A DNA stretch of 64,000 nucleotides from JAFKFI01 sp963795435 (GTDB lineage Bacteria; Pseudomonadota; Alphaproteobacteria; Acetobacterales; Acetobacteraceae): the NCBI GenBank assembly GCA_963795435.1, contig CAWCHV010000007.1:1-64000 (forward strand), given 5' to 3'. Below the pieces are notes generated by a model, which did no database searches, had not been told where the DNA came from, and saw nothing but the letters and a program-made list of their open reading frames with translations. A program made the translations under genes and the position numbers. Of the stretch, positions 51,567-60,344 are shown in pieces (within the stretch, counting starts at the first letter, position 1; each line of letters starts with the position of its first letter).

Positions 51567-52219
51567 CCTGGACGACGCCCGGTCAGCAGCACGTTCGCGG
51601 TCGGTGTGCCGCGCCAGCAGGGCGCGACCGAAACCGCGAAGCCGTCACGGCGCAGGATGTCGCCAAGGCAGCCGATCGGCAACGGGCTGACATGCGCGCC
51701 GGAATGGGGCGACACGCGGCGCACCGCTCGCTCGAACGCCAGCGTGATCGCGCTCCGCATCCCGCGCCCGGGGTCGAGCGCGCGAACCAGCACTAGCTGC
51801 CTCGCCGCCCGAGCCGCGCTCCGCAGCAAGGCGATCTGCGCCGCTGGGGCGAGCTGATACAGCACGTCGACGATCAACACCGTGTCGGCGGCCGGAAGCT
51901 CCACGTCGCGCGCGAAATCCTGGACGCGCGTCGTGAACGCCAGACCCTCGGCGGCAAGCAGCGCCTGGGTGAGATGCGCCGCCGATCGGTCCAGCCCGAG
52001 CACCGAGCGCGCGAGTCCGGCTTGCAGCAAGGCCATGCCCATCTGGCCGCGGCCGCAGCCAACGTCGAGCACGTCCCCGAACCCGGATTCCTCGCCGATG
52101 TCCAGCACGTCGCGGTGCACCGGGTCGCGACGCAGCTTCGCGGACACGTATCGGCTCGTCCCTATCCCGCAGCCGGCATAGCGGCGTGCAACGCCCGCGA
52201 ACAGCGCGGCGCGCGTCAC
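51548..52219 (-). CDS. SAM-dependent methyltransferase
   Basis: Encodes 223 residues. Class I fold: GDVLDVGCGRGQMGMALLQA (motif I, about 45-64), LGLDRSAAHLTQA, and TVLIVDVLYQL (motif IV). GTG 52219 overlaps the stop of the halogenase-like gene as GTGA, so it is translated with that enzyme. Aryl-polyene clusters often carry a methyltransferase that modifies the aryl head. This one and the partial gene at 63361 are both candidates. Confidence 0.86.
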   Translation of the reverse strand: MTRAALFAGVARRYAGCGIGTSRYVSAKLRRDPVHRDVLDIGEESGFGDVLDVGCGRGQMGMALLQAGLARSVLGLDRSAAHLTQALLAAEGLAFTTRVQDFARDVELPAADTVLIVDVLYQLAPAAQIALLRSAARAARQLVLVRALDPGRGMRSAITLAFERAVRRVSPHSGAHVSPLPIGCLGDILRRDGFAVSVAPCWRGTPTANVLLTGRRPGQPEAA

Positions 52220-53490
52220 CCGGAGGAAGCGATGTGCGCCCGCAGTCCTAAGCGGTGCGCCAGCGAGAACACGCGATACACCGTCTTGAACGCCAGCAGC
52301 GGCACATCGACGCCGCGCTTCTGCTCGATGCTGCCCGCGAGCACCGACACCACGCCGTCGCGCATCCGCAAGAAGTTGCTCGGCGCCATGAACAGCTGGC
52401 GCATCACCGGCTCGTTGATCCGGTAGATCAGCCAGCCGAAGCGATCCATCGAGGCCACCATGAGACGCTCGGCGCGGCGGGCGAGCACACGGGCGCGCGC
52501 AGGATCGTCGAGCCACACCGAGGCGACCTCTGCGCCGAGTTCGGCGGCACTCATCGCCAGCAGCACGCCGCTCGAGAACACCGGATCGACGAAACCGAAG
52601 GCATCGCCGATCATCATGTAGCCCTCGCCCCAGCCCGCGCGGGCGCGATAGGAGTAGTTTCCGGCCGTCCGCACCTCGGAGCAGAGTTCGGCCTCGCGCA
52701 TCCGGGCGCATACCGTCGGGCTACGGGCGATCCGGTCGAACAGGAAATCATGCGTGCTGCCCTGCCGCGCCTTGAAAGCGCGCTGGGTGCCGACGAACCC
52801 CACGCTCATCACCTGCCCGGGCAGCGGGATCAGCCAGAACCAGCCGTCCTCCGCGAGATGCACGCTGATGCAGCCGGCCTGGTCGCCGGTGCGGCACTCG
52901 ACGTTACGGAAATGCGCGAACACCGCGGCGGTGTTGTTGTTCTTGTCGGCCTCCAGCAGCTTCATCCGACCCGCGAGGAACGTGTCGCGCCCCGACGCAT
53001 CCAGCACGTAGCGCGGGGTCAGCGGGAACTCGCCTCCGTCAGCCCGCCGAGCCGAGACGCGCGCGCGGCCGCCGGGCATGAATGCGACGTCCGTGACGCG
53101 GGTTCCCTGCTCGGCGTGGACCCCCTTGGCAACCGCGTTGTCGAACAATAGCGCGTCGAACCTGGCGCGTTCGACGTGGTAGCTGTGCATGAACCGCCGG
53201 TCGAGCCCGTCCCTGAAATTGAACATTATGCGACGGCCGGTGTCGTCCGAGACAAACTCCGCGCCGGGCTTGAACACGCCGATCGCGTCCACGGCGTCCC
53301 GCACTCCCAGCCGATCGAAGATCGCCAGATTACGCGGCAGCAGCGACTCTCCGATGTGGAAGCGCGGATGCGTGTCCTTCTCAAGCAACACCACGTCCCG
53401 CCCCCGCTCGGCGAGCAGCGCGGCCGCGGTGCATCCGGCCGGGCCGCCGCCGATCACCAGCACGTCCGGGGAAGCAGCGGGGTCGGCCAA
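52216..53490 (-). CDS. Flavin-dependent halogenase-like oxidoreductase
   Basis: Encodes about 424 residues. FAD-binding VLVIGGGPAGCTAAALLAERG, the halogenase/PHBH segment HIGESLLPRNL, and GWFWLIPLP, which matches the WxWxIP signature of flavin-dependent halogenases. GDAFGFVDPVFSSGV is the GD motif. A TTG start at 53490 is proposed: AGGAG lies seven bases upstream and the protein then begins ADPAASPDVLVIGGG. An in-frame ATG at 53535 lacks a site. A halogenase is known from xanthomonadin (brominated aryl polyene) clusters; halogenation here is inferred, and many homologues are non-halogenating. Confidence 0.85.
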   Translation of the reverse strand: MADPAASPDVLVIGGGPAGCTAAALLAERGRDVVLLEKDTHPRFHIGESLLPRNLAIFDRLGVRDAVDAIGVFKPGAEFVSDDTGRRIMFNFRDGLDRRFMHSYHVERARFDALLFDNAVAKGVHAEQGTRVTDVAFMPGGRARVSARRADGGEFPLTPRYVLDASGRDTFLAGRMKLLEADKNNNTAAVFAHFRNVECRTGDQAGCISVHLAEDGWFWLIPLPGQVMSVGFVGTQRAFKARQGSTHDFLFDRIARSPTVCARMREAELCSEVRTAGNYSYRARAGWGEGYMMIGDAFGFVDPVFSSGVLLAMSAAELGAEVASVWLDDPARARVLARRAERLMVASMDRFGWLIYRINEPVMRQLFMAPSNFLRMRDGVVSVLAGSIEQKRGVDVPLLAFKTVYRVFSLAHRLGLRAHIASSG

Positions 53491-53549
53491 GCACGGTCTC
53501 CTCTCGCCTGCATTTGAGCAGAAGGAGTTCCCCATGCCATGACAAGCCG

Positions 53550-54335
53550 GTGGATGAGAAGAGCAACAATTATGGCGGTCTGGCGGTCGTGATCCCGGCC
53601 TTCGAGGAGGCGGCGACCATCGGGCGGGTCGTCGCGGGGTGCCGGGCGCTGCCGTTCGTCTCCGACGTCATCGTCGTCGATGACGGGTCGGCCGACGATA
53701 CCGCCGGGATCGCCCGCCAGAGCGGCGCGCGCGTGCCGCGGAACCCGGCCAACCAGGGAAAGGGGGCCAGCCTGTGGCGCGGCATGACCGACGCCGTCAC
53801 GGCCGGCGCCGAGCGGATCGCGACGCTCGACGGCGACGGCCAGCATCGGCCGGACGATCTCGCGCGGATGTTCGCGGCCAGTCTGGCATGGCCGGATCAC
53901 ATCGTGATCGGCTCGCGCCGGGCGAGCGGGCGCGACGCGCCTCGCGCGCGCTTCATCGCCAACCGGGTAGCCGATTTCTGGATCTCCTGGGCCGCCGGGC
54001 ATCCCATCGACGACAGCCAGTCCGGCTTCCGCGTCTATCCCGCCGCGCTGATCCGCGCGCTCGCGACACGCAAGCAACTGGCGCCCGGCTTCGCCTTCGA
54101 GAGCGAGGCGCTGATCGAGGCGGCCCGGCTGGGGTTTTCAACCGTGGCGGTGGACATCCCGACGATCTATGGCGACGCGCTGCGACGGCCGAGCCATTTC
54201 CGCCCCGTCGCCGACGTCGCGCGCATCGTGGTGATGGTCGCGGGAAAGCTGTTCCGGCGCGGAATGGACCCGGCGGGCCTCTGGCGCTCCCTGACCTTGC
54301 CGAGGCTCCGTGCCGCTAAGCCATGCCACCGTTGA
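53550..54335 (+). CDS. Family 2 glycosyltransferase
   Basis: Encodes 261 residues of the GT-A fold. Starts NNYGGLAVVIPAFEEAATIG, with DVIVVDDGSADDTA (metal-binding DxD region) and a second acidic motif TLDGDGQHRPDDL. FRVYPAALIRAL near the C-terminus is typical of dolichyl-phosphate-mannose-synthase-like GT2 enzymes. The start is a GTG at 53550 with no clear site; a TTG at 53514 is an alternative. In aryl-polyene clusters a GT2, often fused to an acyltransferase, is common; here they are separate. Its end overlaps the converging ketoreductase by 20 bases. Confidence 0.85.
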   Translation: MDEKSNNYGGLAVVIPAFEEAATIGRVVAGCRALPFVSDVIVVDDGSADDTAGIARQSGARVPRNPANQGKGASLWRGMTDAVTAGAERIATLDGDGQHRPDDLARMFAASLAWPDHIVIGSRRASGRDAPRARFIANRVADFWISWAAGHPIDDSQSGFRVYPAALIRALATRKQLAPGFAFESEALIEAARLGFSTVAVDIPTIYGDALRRPSHFRPVADVARIVVMVAGKLFRRGMDPAGLWRSLTLPRLRAAKPCHR

Positions 54336-55035
54336 TCGAGATGGTCTGACCGGAGATGTAGGCGGCGCGATCCGAGACGAGAAAGCCGACCAGCGCAGCA
54401 ACCTCCGCCGGCGTCCCGGCGCGCTTCATCGGCACGAGCTCGGCGATCCGCTTGCGATCCAGCGCGGCCGCGACGGCGGGACTTTCGATAATGCCCGGCG
54501 CCACCGCGTTCACCGTAATGCCACGGCTGGCCACCTCGCGGGAGAGCGCCCGCACCGCGCCGATCAGCCCGGCCTTGGCCGCGGCGTAGTTCACCTGTCC
54601 CCGGTTGCCCATCACCGCCGAAACGGAGGAAATCGCCACGATGCGGCCCCAGCGCGTCGCGATCATCGGCAGCAGCAGCGGGCGAACGACGGCGTAGAAG
54701 CCGGTCAGCGACACGTCGAGCACGTCCCGCCATTGCCGCTCGCTCATCCCTGCCAGCGGCGCGTCGTCATGCGCCCCGGCGTTGTGGACGATGATCTGCG
54801 GGACGCCGTCCGCCAGCACGGGATCGAGCGAAGCGGCGGTGGAACCTACGTCCGTGAGGTCGCAGAGCAGCAACCCGGCCGAGCCGCCGGCGGCGCGAAT
54901 CTCCCCCGCAAGCCGCTCGGCCGCGTCGTTCCGGGCGCGGGCGTGGACGATGACGTGCAGGCCCTGCCCGGCCAGTTCTCGGCACATCGCCGCGCCGAGC
55001 GGGCTTGCGCCGCCGGTGACGAGTGCGCGTTTCAT
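54316..55035 (-). CDS. 3-oxoacyl-ACP reductase (ApeQ/FabG-like)
   Basis: Encodes 239 residues of the classical SDR fold: TGGASPLGAAMC coenzyme motif, HNAG, Ser in ISSVSAVMG, and Tyr/Lys in NYAAAKAGL. Expected to reduce the beta-keto group of each polyene elongation cycle, the FabG-like step of aryl-polyene synthesis. It overlaps the dehydratase gene by ATGA and is the last gene of the coupled APE-type operon. Confidence 0.9.
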   Translation of the reverse strand: MKRALVTGGASPLGAAMCRELAGQGLHVIVHARARNDAAERLAGEIRAAGGSAGLLLCDLTDVGSTAASLDPVLADGVPQIIVHNAGAHDDAPLAGMSERQWRDVLDVSLTGFYAVVRPLLLPMIATRWGRIVAISSVSAVMGNRGQVNYAAAKAGLIGAVRALSREVASRGITVNAVAPGIIESPAVAAALDRKRIAELVPMKRAGTPAEVAALVGFLVSDRAAYISGQTISINGGMA

Positions 55036-55457
55036 GTCGTCAGCATGATCGTGGCCCGCCCCTCGACCAGCGTGTCGCCGGGCTCCGAGGCGACACGAAA
55101 GTCGTAGATGAACCCGGAGCGCTCGTTCAGTTCCAGCATCGCCGCGACCTCCAGCGTGCCCAGCGCGGCATCGTCCAACCGGCCACTCTCGATCGTCACG
55201 TCACGTAGCCCGGCGAGATAGCCCGGCGGTTGGTTGGCGCCGCCGCGCAACGCGCCGTGCAGCGCCGCCGCCTGCAATCCGTATTCGATGCCGCAGACCA
55301 TCCCGAGCACACCGGCGCGGCGGAGCGGATTTTCGGGGTCGAGATGCGTGCGCGAGCGGCACAGGATCGTCCGCGCGTTCCAGGCGACGACCTCATCCAG
55401 AAGGCACATCGACCCCTGATGCGGGATCAGCGCCGCGATCCGCGCGCGCCCGAGCAC
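55032..55457 (-). CDS. Hotdog-fold 3-hydroxyacyl-ACP dehydratase (ApeP-like)
   Basis: Encodes 141 residues of the FabA/FabZ-like hotdog fold: IPHQGSMCLLDEV (catalytic His and following turn) and a central helix from VLGMVCGIEYGLQAAALHGAL, where the conserved acidic residue is the Glu of GIEYG. The proposed GTG start at 55457 overlaps the chain length factor by 31 bases and has GGGG eight bases upstream. In APE synthesis this step dehydrates the hydroxyacyl-ACP to form each double bond. Confidence 0.87.
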   Translation of the reverse strand: MLGRARIAALIPHQGSMCLLDEVVAWNARTILCRSRTHLDPENPLRRAGVLGMVCGIEYGLQAAALHGALRGGANQPPGYLAGLRDVTIESGRLDDAALGTLEVAAMLELNERSGFIYDFRVASEPGDTLVEGRATIMLTT

Positions 55458-56249
55458 GGCTCGACCCCGACCTCCAGATGTCCGTCCAACAACGCCACCG
55501 GAAACCGATCCGTCTCGCCTCGCGCGAGTGCCTGCAGCAACCGCAAGCTTCGCGCGGCCGGATTGGAACGGCTCAATTCCCGCAGGCCGGGTGCATCCGG
55601 CTCGCCCGCGCCCTCCAACACAGGCTTCGCGACATACTGCGCCTCCAGCAGCGCGAGCGCCTCCCCAGTGTTGTTCGGCGCCAGGACCAAACCGGCGGCG
55701 AAGTCGCCCTCCGTCGGGCGCTTGGCGGCAAGCGGCGTCGGTAGCGGCGCATCGTAGAGACACAGCAGCAGCGGCGCCCGCTCGACGCCAACTTCGGCGA
55801 TTGCCTTGAGCAGCGCCGTGCCCACCGTCACGTCGCCGCAGCCCAGGCAGGTCGCGGGTTGTCGCGAACCGTGGGCGATTGTCCAGTAGCCGGACGCGGC
55901 ATTGTGGACGGAGTTGTGGAACTGAGTCGGCGAGACCTGCCCGTCGCCGCCCGCCAGCAACTCCAAAATGGCTGCCACCACCGCGCCGTCACCGTTTGAC
56001 GTGCCGAACACGTTACGCAGGGTATCGGGCGGCAGCCCCGACATCGCGGTCGCCGCCGTTGCTGCATTGAGCGCGAGCCGCACCACGAGGCTCGTGCGTC
56101 GGCGCTCCGTAGGGGACAGCATCGCCGGCGCGGGCGGCACGGACTCGCGAGCCAAGTAGTCGGCAAGGCCGGCCAGTACCCGTACTGCTGGCTTCCCAAC
56201 CCTCCAGGCCGGGCCCCCAGACCGACACGCCGAGCACGTACGCGCGCAT
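55427..56249 (-). pseudogene. Ketosynthase chain-length-factor-like protein, one-base frameshift
   Basis: Intact length about 273 residues when corrected. MRAYVLGVSVWGPGLEGWEAS is in one frame from ATG 56249; VLAGLADYLARESVPPAP onward, including FHNSVHNAASGYWTIA and LGCGDVTVG, is in the next. The shift maps to the CCC run at 56179-56181 (one extra base). The second frame stays open for over 230 codons with a conserved pattern, so it is a recent mutation or an error. It belongs to the beta-ketoacyl synthase N-terminal-like family used as APE chain length factor. TGATG overlap with the ketosynthase. Confidence 0.86.
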
Positions 56250-57421
56250 CACGCCTCCCCCAGGATCAGGCTGCAATTGGCGCCGCCGAATCCGAAGGAG
56301 TTGCTGATGACGCGGCGTACGGGTCGCTCGACGTTGCCGACGAGAACCCGTGCACGAAACGCCGGGTCGACGTTCGACACATTGAGGCAGCCCGGCAGAA
56401 AGCCGTCACGGACGCACAGCGCCGCGACCCCCGCCTCGACGATCCCGGCGGCGCCGAGCGCGTGACCGGTCCAGGCCTTCACCGAGCTGCATGGTGTGTT
56501 CGCACCGAACACCTCGGCGACGGCGAGGTCCTCCATCGCGTCATTGGCGCGGGTTCCGGTGCCGTGCAGGTTCACGTAGTCGATATCGCGCGGCGCCAGC
56601 CCGGCGCGGTCGAGCGCCTGCCACATGGCGCCGATCGCGCCGGCGGCTTCCGGGTGCGGCGCGGACATGTGATAGCCGTCGCTGGTGGCGCCGTAGCCGA
56701 GCAGTGCCGGGCCGTCGCCCTCACGTTCCAGCAGCGCGAAGCCGGCGGCCTCGCCGATGGAGATGCCGGCGCGCTCCGCGTCGCACGGTCGGCACGGCAC
56801 GGGCGAGATCAGATCGAGGGCGGCGAAGCCGTGCAGCGTCATGCGGCACAGGCTGTCGGCGCCGCCCACCACCGCCGCGTCGCACGCGCCGGCTTCGATG
56901 AGATGATGCCCGTCGATGAAGCTGCGCGCCGAGGAGGCGCAGGCGGTGGAGACGGTCATCGTCGGGCCGCGCAGCCCGAGCGCATCCCGCACGAAACGTG
57001 CGAGCGAGAACAGGTCGTGGGTATGCTTGTAATCGAACGCCTCCGGCAGCGCGGCGGTGCGCGGATCGCGCGCGCGGTAGGCCTCCTCGCCGGCGAGGAG
57101 GCCGGACGTGCTGGTGCCGACAACTACGGCGATCCGCGTCGGCCCGTATCGTTCCCGCGCCGCCCGCACGCTGTCGGCGAAACCATCGATGCCCAGTGCG
57201 AGGTCCGCAAGCCGGTTGTTGCGGCAATCAAAGCGGGCGAGTTCCGGGGGCAGGACATGCGCCTCCAGCCCCTCGACCCGACCGATGTGGCCGCCGGTCA
57301 CGCCGGCGAAGTCGCAGGGCCGCAAGCCGCCCCGGCGGGCGCGCAGCGCATCCAGCGTCTCGGCGCCGCCGCGACCGATCGCGCTGACGATCGTGCTGAC
57401 GGTGATGAACAGCGGTCGCAT
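56249..57421 (-). CDS. Beta-ketoacyl-ACP synthase (ApeO-like, KAS II type)
   Basis: Encodes 390 residues. The KAS triad is present: C161 in TVSTACASSARS, H286 in NLHGTGTRAND, and H320 in KAWTGHALGAAG. The C-terminus NSFGFGGANCSLIL is conserved. It should form the condensing heterodimer with the adjacent chain length factor, adding malonyl units to the growing aryl polyene. The ATG at 57421 overlaps the MMPL stop by one base. The window shows only one complete ketosynthase plus this partner; APE clusters usually contain another. Confidence 0.92.
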   Translation of the reverse strand: MRPLFITVSTIVSAIGRGGAETLDALRARRGGLRPCDFAGVTGGHIGRVEGLEAHVLPPELARFDCRNNRLADLALGIDGFADSVRAARERYGPTRIAVVVGTSTSGLLAGEEAYRARDPRTAALPEAFDYKHTHDLFSLARFVRDALGLRGPTMTVSTACASSARSFIDGHHLIEAGACDAAVVGGADSLCRMTLHGFAALDLISPVPCRPCDAERAGISIGEAAGFALLEREGDGPALLGYGATSDGYHMSAPHPEAAGAIGAMWQALDRAGLAPRDIDYVNLHGTGTRANDAMEDLAVAEVFGANTPCSSVKAWTGHALGAAGIVEAGVAALCVRDGFLPGCLNVSNVDPAFRARVLVGNVERPVRRVISNSFGFGGANCSLILGEA

Positions 57422-59769
57422 CAGACAGGCTCCCTCCCAGGCCGGGGACCGGCGAACAGGAACGAGAAGCATAGCGCGGCGATCGCGCCGATCACGACGG
57501 TCTGGCCAATGTCGTGCAGCAATGGCGTCCGGCACAGCGCCAGCAGGCCGAACGTCATCACCGCCATCGCGTTGCAGATGGCCAGGGTCCGCAGGGTGCG
57601 AGCGCGTTCCTCCTCGTCGAGCTGGCGGCGCGCGAAGAACAGGGCATAATCGAGCCCGATGCCGCAGACGAACTGCAGCGCGACGACGGTAACGAGCGAC
57701 ATACGGACCCCGCAGGCGGTCAGCAGCGCGACCGTGACCAGTGCCGCGGCAACGATTGCCCCCGCGACGCGCAGCACGCGCCGGGGATCGCGCAGGCCCA
57801 CCAGCAGCACCCCGAGCGCGATCAGGGCGCCAAGGCCAAGCCAGCTCAGGGCGGAGCGCGTGTAGGTCGCGACGATGCCGTTCGCCGTGGCACCCATGTC
57901 CATCATGGCGACGCCCGCCGCCCGCATGTCACTGGACAGCCGGGCCGGATCACGCACTCCGGTCGGCGCGATCAGCCCGTACCAGCCATCGGACCGCTGG
58001 AACAGCAGCGCGTCGAGCCGCGCTTTGACGAGCTTGCCTGAAACGTTTCCCGGCACGACCGGCGGCATCGTGCGGCTGGCGGCGACGTCATCGAGGAATG
58101 GTTGGAACGCGCCGGCACGGAATGGCAGGCCGGACTGAGCGCTCGCGACCGAGGCGGCGAGCGTATCCGCGTCCGGGAGGGCGGCGCGACGGGCAAGTTG
58201 CGTCGCGACGCTGGGCAGGAAGCGAGCCGCGATCTCCGCTCCGGCGATGGCCGAACTGGCCTGCAATCGGTCGAGCACCGGCAGCAATGCCTCCTCCTGG
58301 CGGAGCACGGCTTCAGCGCTGTCGCCGTGCAGCATTCCCACGGTGCCGGGATCGGGGGCACCGAGCTCGGCGCGGAGCTCGGCGTCGAGCGCCAGTCGCG
58401 AGGCGGGAACCGGACTGAACGCGGCGATATCTCGCTCCCAATCCGGGCCGCCGGCCAGCAGCAGATACCCCGCCGACGCGACGCAAGCCGCCACGCCCAA
58501 TCCCCGCAGCGCCCGCAACCTCTCGATCCGCAGCAGCCGCGCCGGGTCGCCGGTCAGCACGGGGGAAAGCTCGGCGGCGACGATCAGCCGCGGCAGCAGC
58601 CAGCGCGTCGTCGCGGCCGCGACCAGGATGCCGGTCACGGAGAACAATCCGAGCTGCGACAATCCGGGAAACCCCGAGAACAGCATCCCGGTGAGCCCGA
58701 TCGCGGCGGTCAGCACGGCCAGGGTGAAGGCTTGGCCGATCCGCCGCAGGGTGGCCGGCGCGGCTTCGAGCTGCTTGCGATGGCCGATGAGCAGCACCGG
58801 ATAATCGACTGTTACGCCGAGCATCGTGATGCCGAAGCCGAGGGCGACGCCGTGGACGAAGCCGAAGGCGAGCTGCACGACCAGGGCGGCGGCCGCGAGG
58901 CCGAGCAGGATCGGGATGGCGATCGCCGCGATCACCCATCCCGAGCGGAACCGCCACAGCAGCAAGCCCGCGACGAGGATCGTGGAGGCGATCGAGATCA
59001 GGGTCACGTCGTGGTGGATGGCGCGCGCGGCGTTCCGCGAAAAAACCGCCGGGCCGGAGGCGAGCAGCCGGGAATGGCCGGGCTTGGAGGCCGCGAAGGC
59101 GTGTTCGATGGCCTGGCTCGCCTGCTCCTCCGCCGCGAGGTCCATGCCGCTGGCGCGCGTCTTGGCGAGGATCAGCGCGCGGTCCCGACCGGACGCGAAC
59201 CACACACCATCAACCGAGCGGATCTTGGCGGAGCCCTCCCAGTTCTGCGCAATAGCGAGAAACGCGCCGGTCGGGTCGGCCAGCCCGAACCGCGTCACCA
59301 AAGGCGAGGCGGAGGATTGCAACAGCCGCAGCAGCCGCTGCATGTCGGCGTGCAGGGCGGCCACGGTGAAGGCTTGCGGCGTCGTGCCGGCCGAGAGCAG
59401 GTAGCGATGGCGGAACAGAAATTCCTGATCCGCCGAGCCGAAACCTGTATTCTCGCCGTTGTTGACCAGATCGAACATGCCGCTACGGTCGAGTGCCGCA
59501 GTCATCGAGCGGCTGATACGGGCCAGGTCGGCCGCAGGGGCGCCCTCGATCCCGAGCAGGATCAGACTGGTCGCCGGGCCTGCCCGCAGTTCGCCCATCA
59601 GGAATCGCTCGGCCTGGGTGCTCCCCTGCGGCAGCAGGTCCGTCATGTCGGTACGCAGCTCGATATGGGTCAGCACGACGAACAGCAGGATCGCCACGGC
59701 TGCCAGCGCGCCGGCAATCGGCGACCCCCGGCGAAACCTGGGCCGGAGTTCACGTGCGGCTACGGTCAA
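57421..59769 (-). CDS. MMPL/RND-family exporter (ApeM-like)
   Basis: Encodes 782 residues with about 12 membrane helices in two six-helix halves (helix 1 about 17-37, then a large periplasmic loop, helices 2-6 about 250-400, and a repeat after about 420). TVDYPVLLIGHRK and GIGLDYALFFARRQ in helix 4 and its repeat are the proton-relay segments (Asp). The TTG start at 59769 overlaps the LolA-like stop as TTGA. In APE clusters such proteins are thought to move the pigment to the outer membrane. Confidence 0.9.
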   Translation of the reverse strand: MTVAARELRPRFRRGSPIAGALAAVAILLFVVLTHIELRTDMTDLLPQGSTQAERFLMGELRAGPATSLILLGIEGAPAADLARISRSMTAALDRSGMFDLVNNGENTGFGSADQEFLFRHRYLLSAGTTPQAFTVAALHADMQRLLRLLQSSASPLVTRFGLADPTGAFLAIAQNWEGSAKIRSVDGVWFASGRDRALILAKTRASGMDLAAEEQASQAIEHAFAASKPGHSRLLASGPAVFSRNAARAIHHDVTLISIASTILVAGLLLWRFRSGWVIAAIAIPILLGLAAAALVVQLAFGFVHGVALGFGITMLGVTVDYPVLLIGHRKQLEAAPATLRRIGQAFTLAVLTAAIGLTGMLFSGFPGLSQLGLFSVTGILVAAATTRWLLPRLIVAAELSPVLTGDPARLLRIERLRALRGLGVAACVASAGYLLLAGGPDWERDIAAFSPVPASRLALDAELRAELGAPDPGTVGMLHGDSAEAVLRQEEALLPVLDRLQASSAIAGAEIAARFLPSVATQLARRAALPDADTLAASVASAQSGLPFRAGAFQPFLDDVAASRTMPPVVPGNVSGKLVKARLDALLFQRSDGWYGLIAPTGVRDPARLSSDMRAAGVAMMDMGATANGIVATYTRSALSWLGLGALIALGVLLVGLRDPRRVLRVAGAIVAAALVTVALLTACGVRMSLVTVVALQFVCGIGLDYALFFARRQLDEEERARTLRTLAICNAMAVMTFGLLALCRTPLLHDIGQTVVIGAIAALCFSFLFAGPRPGREPV

Positions 59770-60344
59770 GAGGCAGGTCGGATCGTCATCAACGACCAGT
59801 CCCCGTTCGCTTGGACAATGCGCACGGTGCGCAGCTCGGTTCCAGTTCCGTCCACCGTGACCTGCCGGAGCAGCTGCTTGAGCGCCTGTTCCCGGGGCGT
59901 GAGGGTCAGGCGCCAGTTTGCCGACGTGCCCTCCAACGCGACGTCATAGGACCGCCGCAGGGCGGCGAGATCGCCGGAGAGCGTGCCGCGCACGGCGTCG
60001 ACCAGTCCGCGCAGCGACGGCTCGCTGGCGAGCTCGATGATCCGGGGCGGCTGATCGTCTGCGACGATCGACAGCCGGTCGCCGTCCACCATCAGGCTTT
60101 CCCGGTTCGGGCCGGTGGTCGTCTTCTCCAGGTGATCCGGCCTGCGATAGGCCAGCCAGCCCTCGCTGCGCACCGGCTCGGTGAGCGCCGCGATGGTCTT
60201 CTCCTCGGTGAAGCTAGCGCGGCTCGCGGGCACGGCGGCCAGCCGGCGCATCAGCGCGTCAATCGGTGAGGGCGGCGGCTGGGCGGCAGCCCGGACGCTT
60301 GCGAGCGAGAGAAGCGTCGCCAGGACCCACCGCCGCTGCCACAT
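59766..60344 (-). CDS. LolA-like outer membrane lipoprotein carrier protein
   Basis: Encodes 192 residues. Signal peptide about 1-22 (WVLATLLSLASVRAAAQ). The mature domain shows the LolA-like half-barrel pattern, with ASFTEEKTIAAL at its start and GWLAYRRPDHLEKTTTGP as the strand motif. GGGAG precedes ATG 60344. It overlaps the end of the acyltransferase gene by 86 bases. In APE and related clusters this protein is believed to work with the MMPL exporter to transport the product through the periplasm. Confidence 0.87.
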   Translation of the reverse strand: MWQRRWVLATLLSLASVRAAAQPPPSPIDALMRRLAAVPASRASFTEEKTIAALTEPVRSEGWLAYRRPDHLEKTTTGPNRESLMVDGDRLSIVADDQPPRIIELASEPSLRGLVDAVRGTLSGDLAALRRSYDVALEGTSANWRLTLTPREQALKQLLRQVTVDGTGTELRTVRIVQANGDWSLMTIRPAS

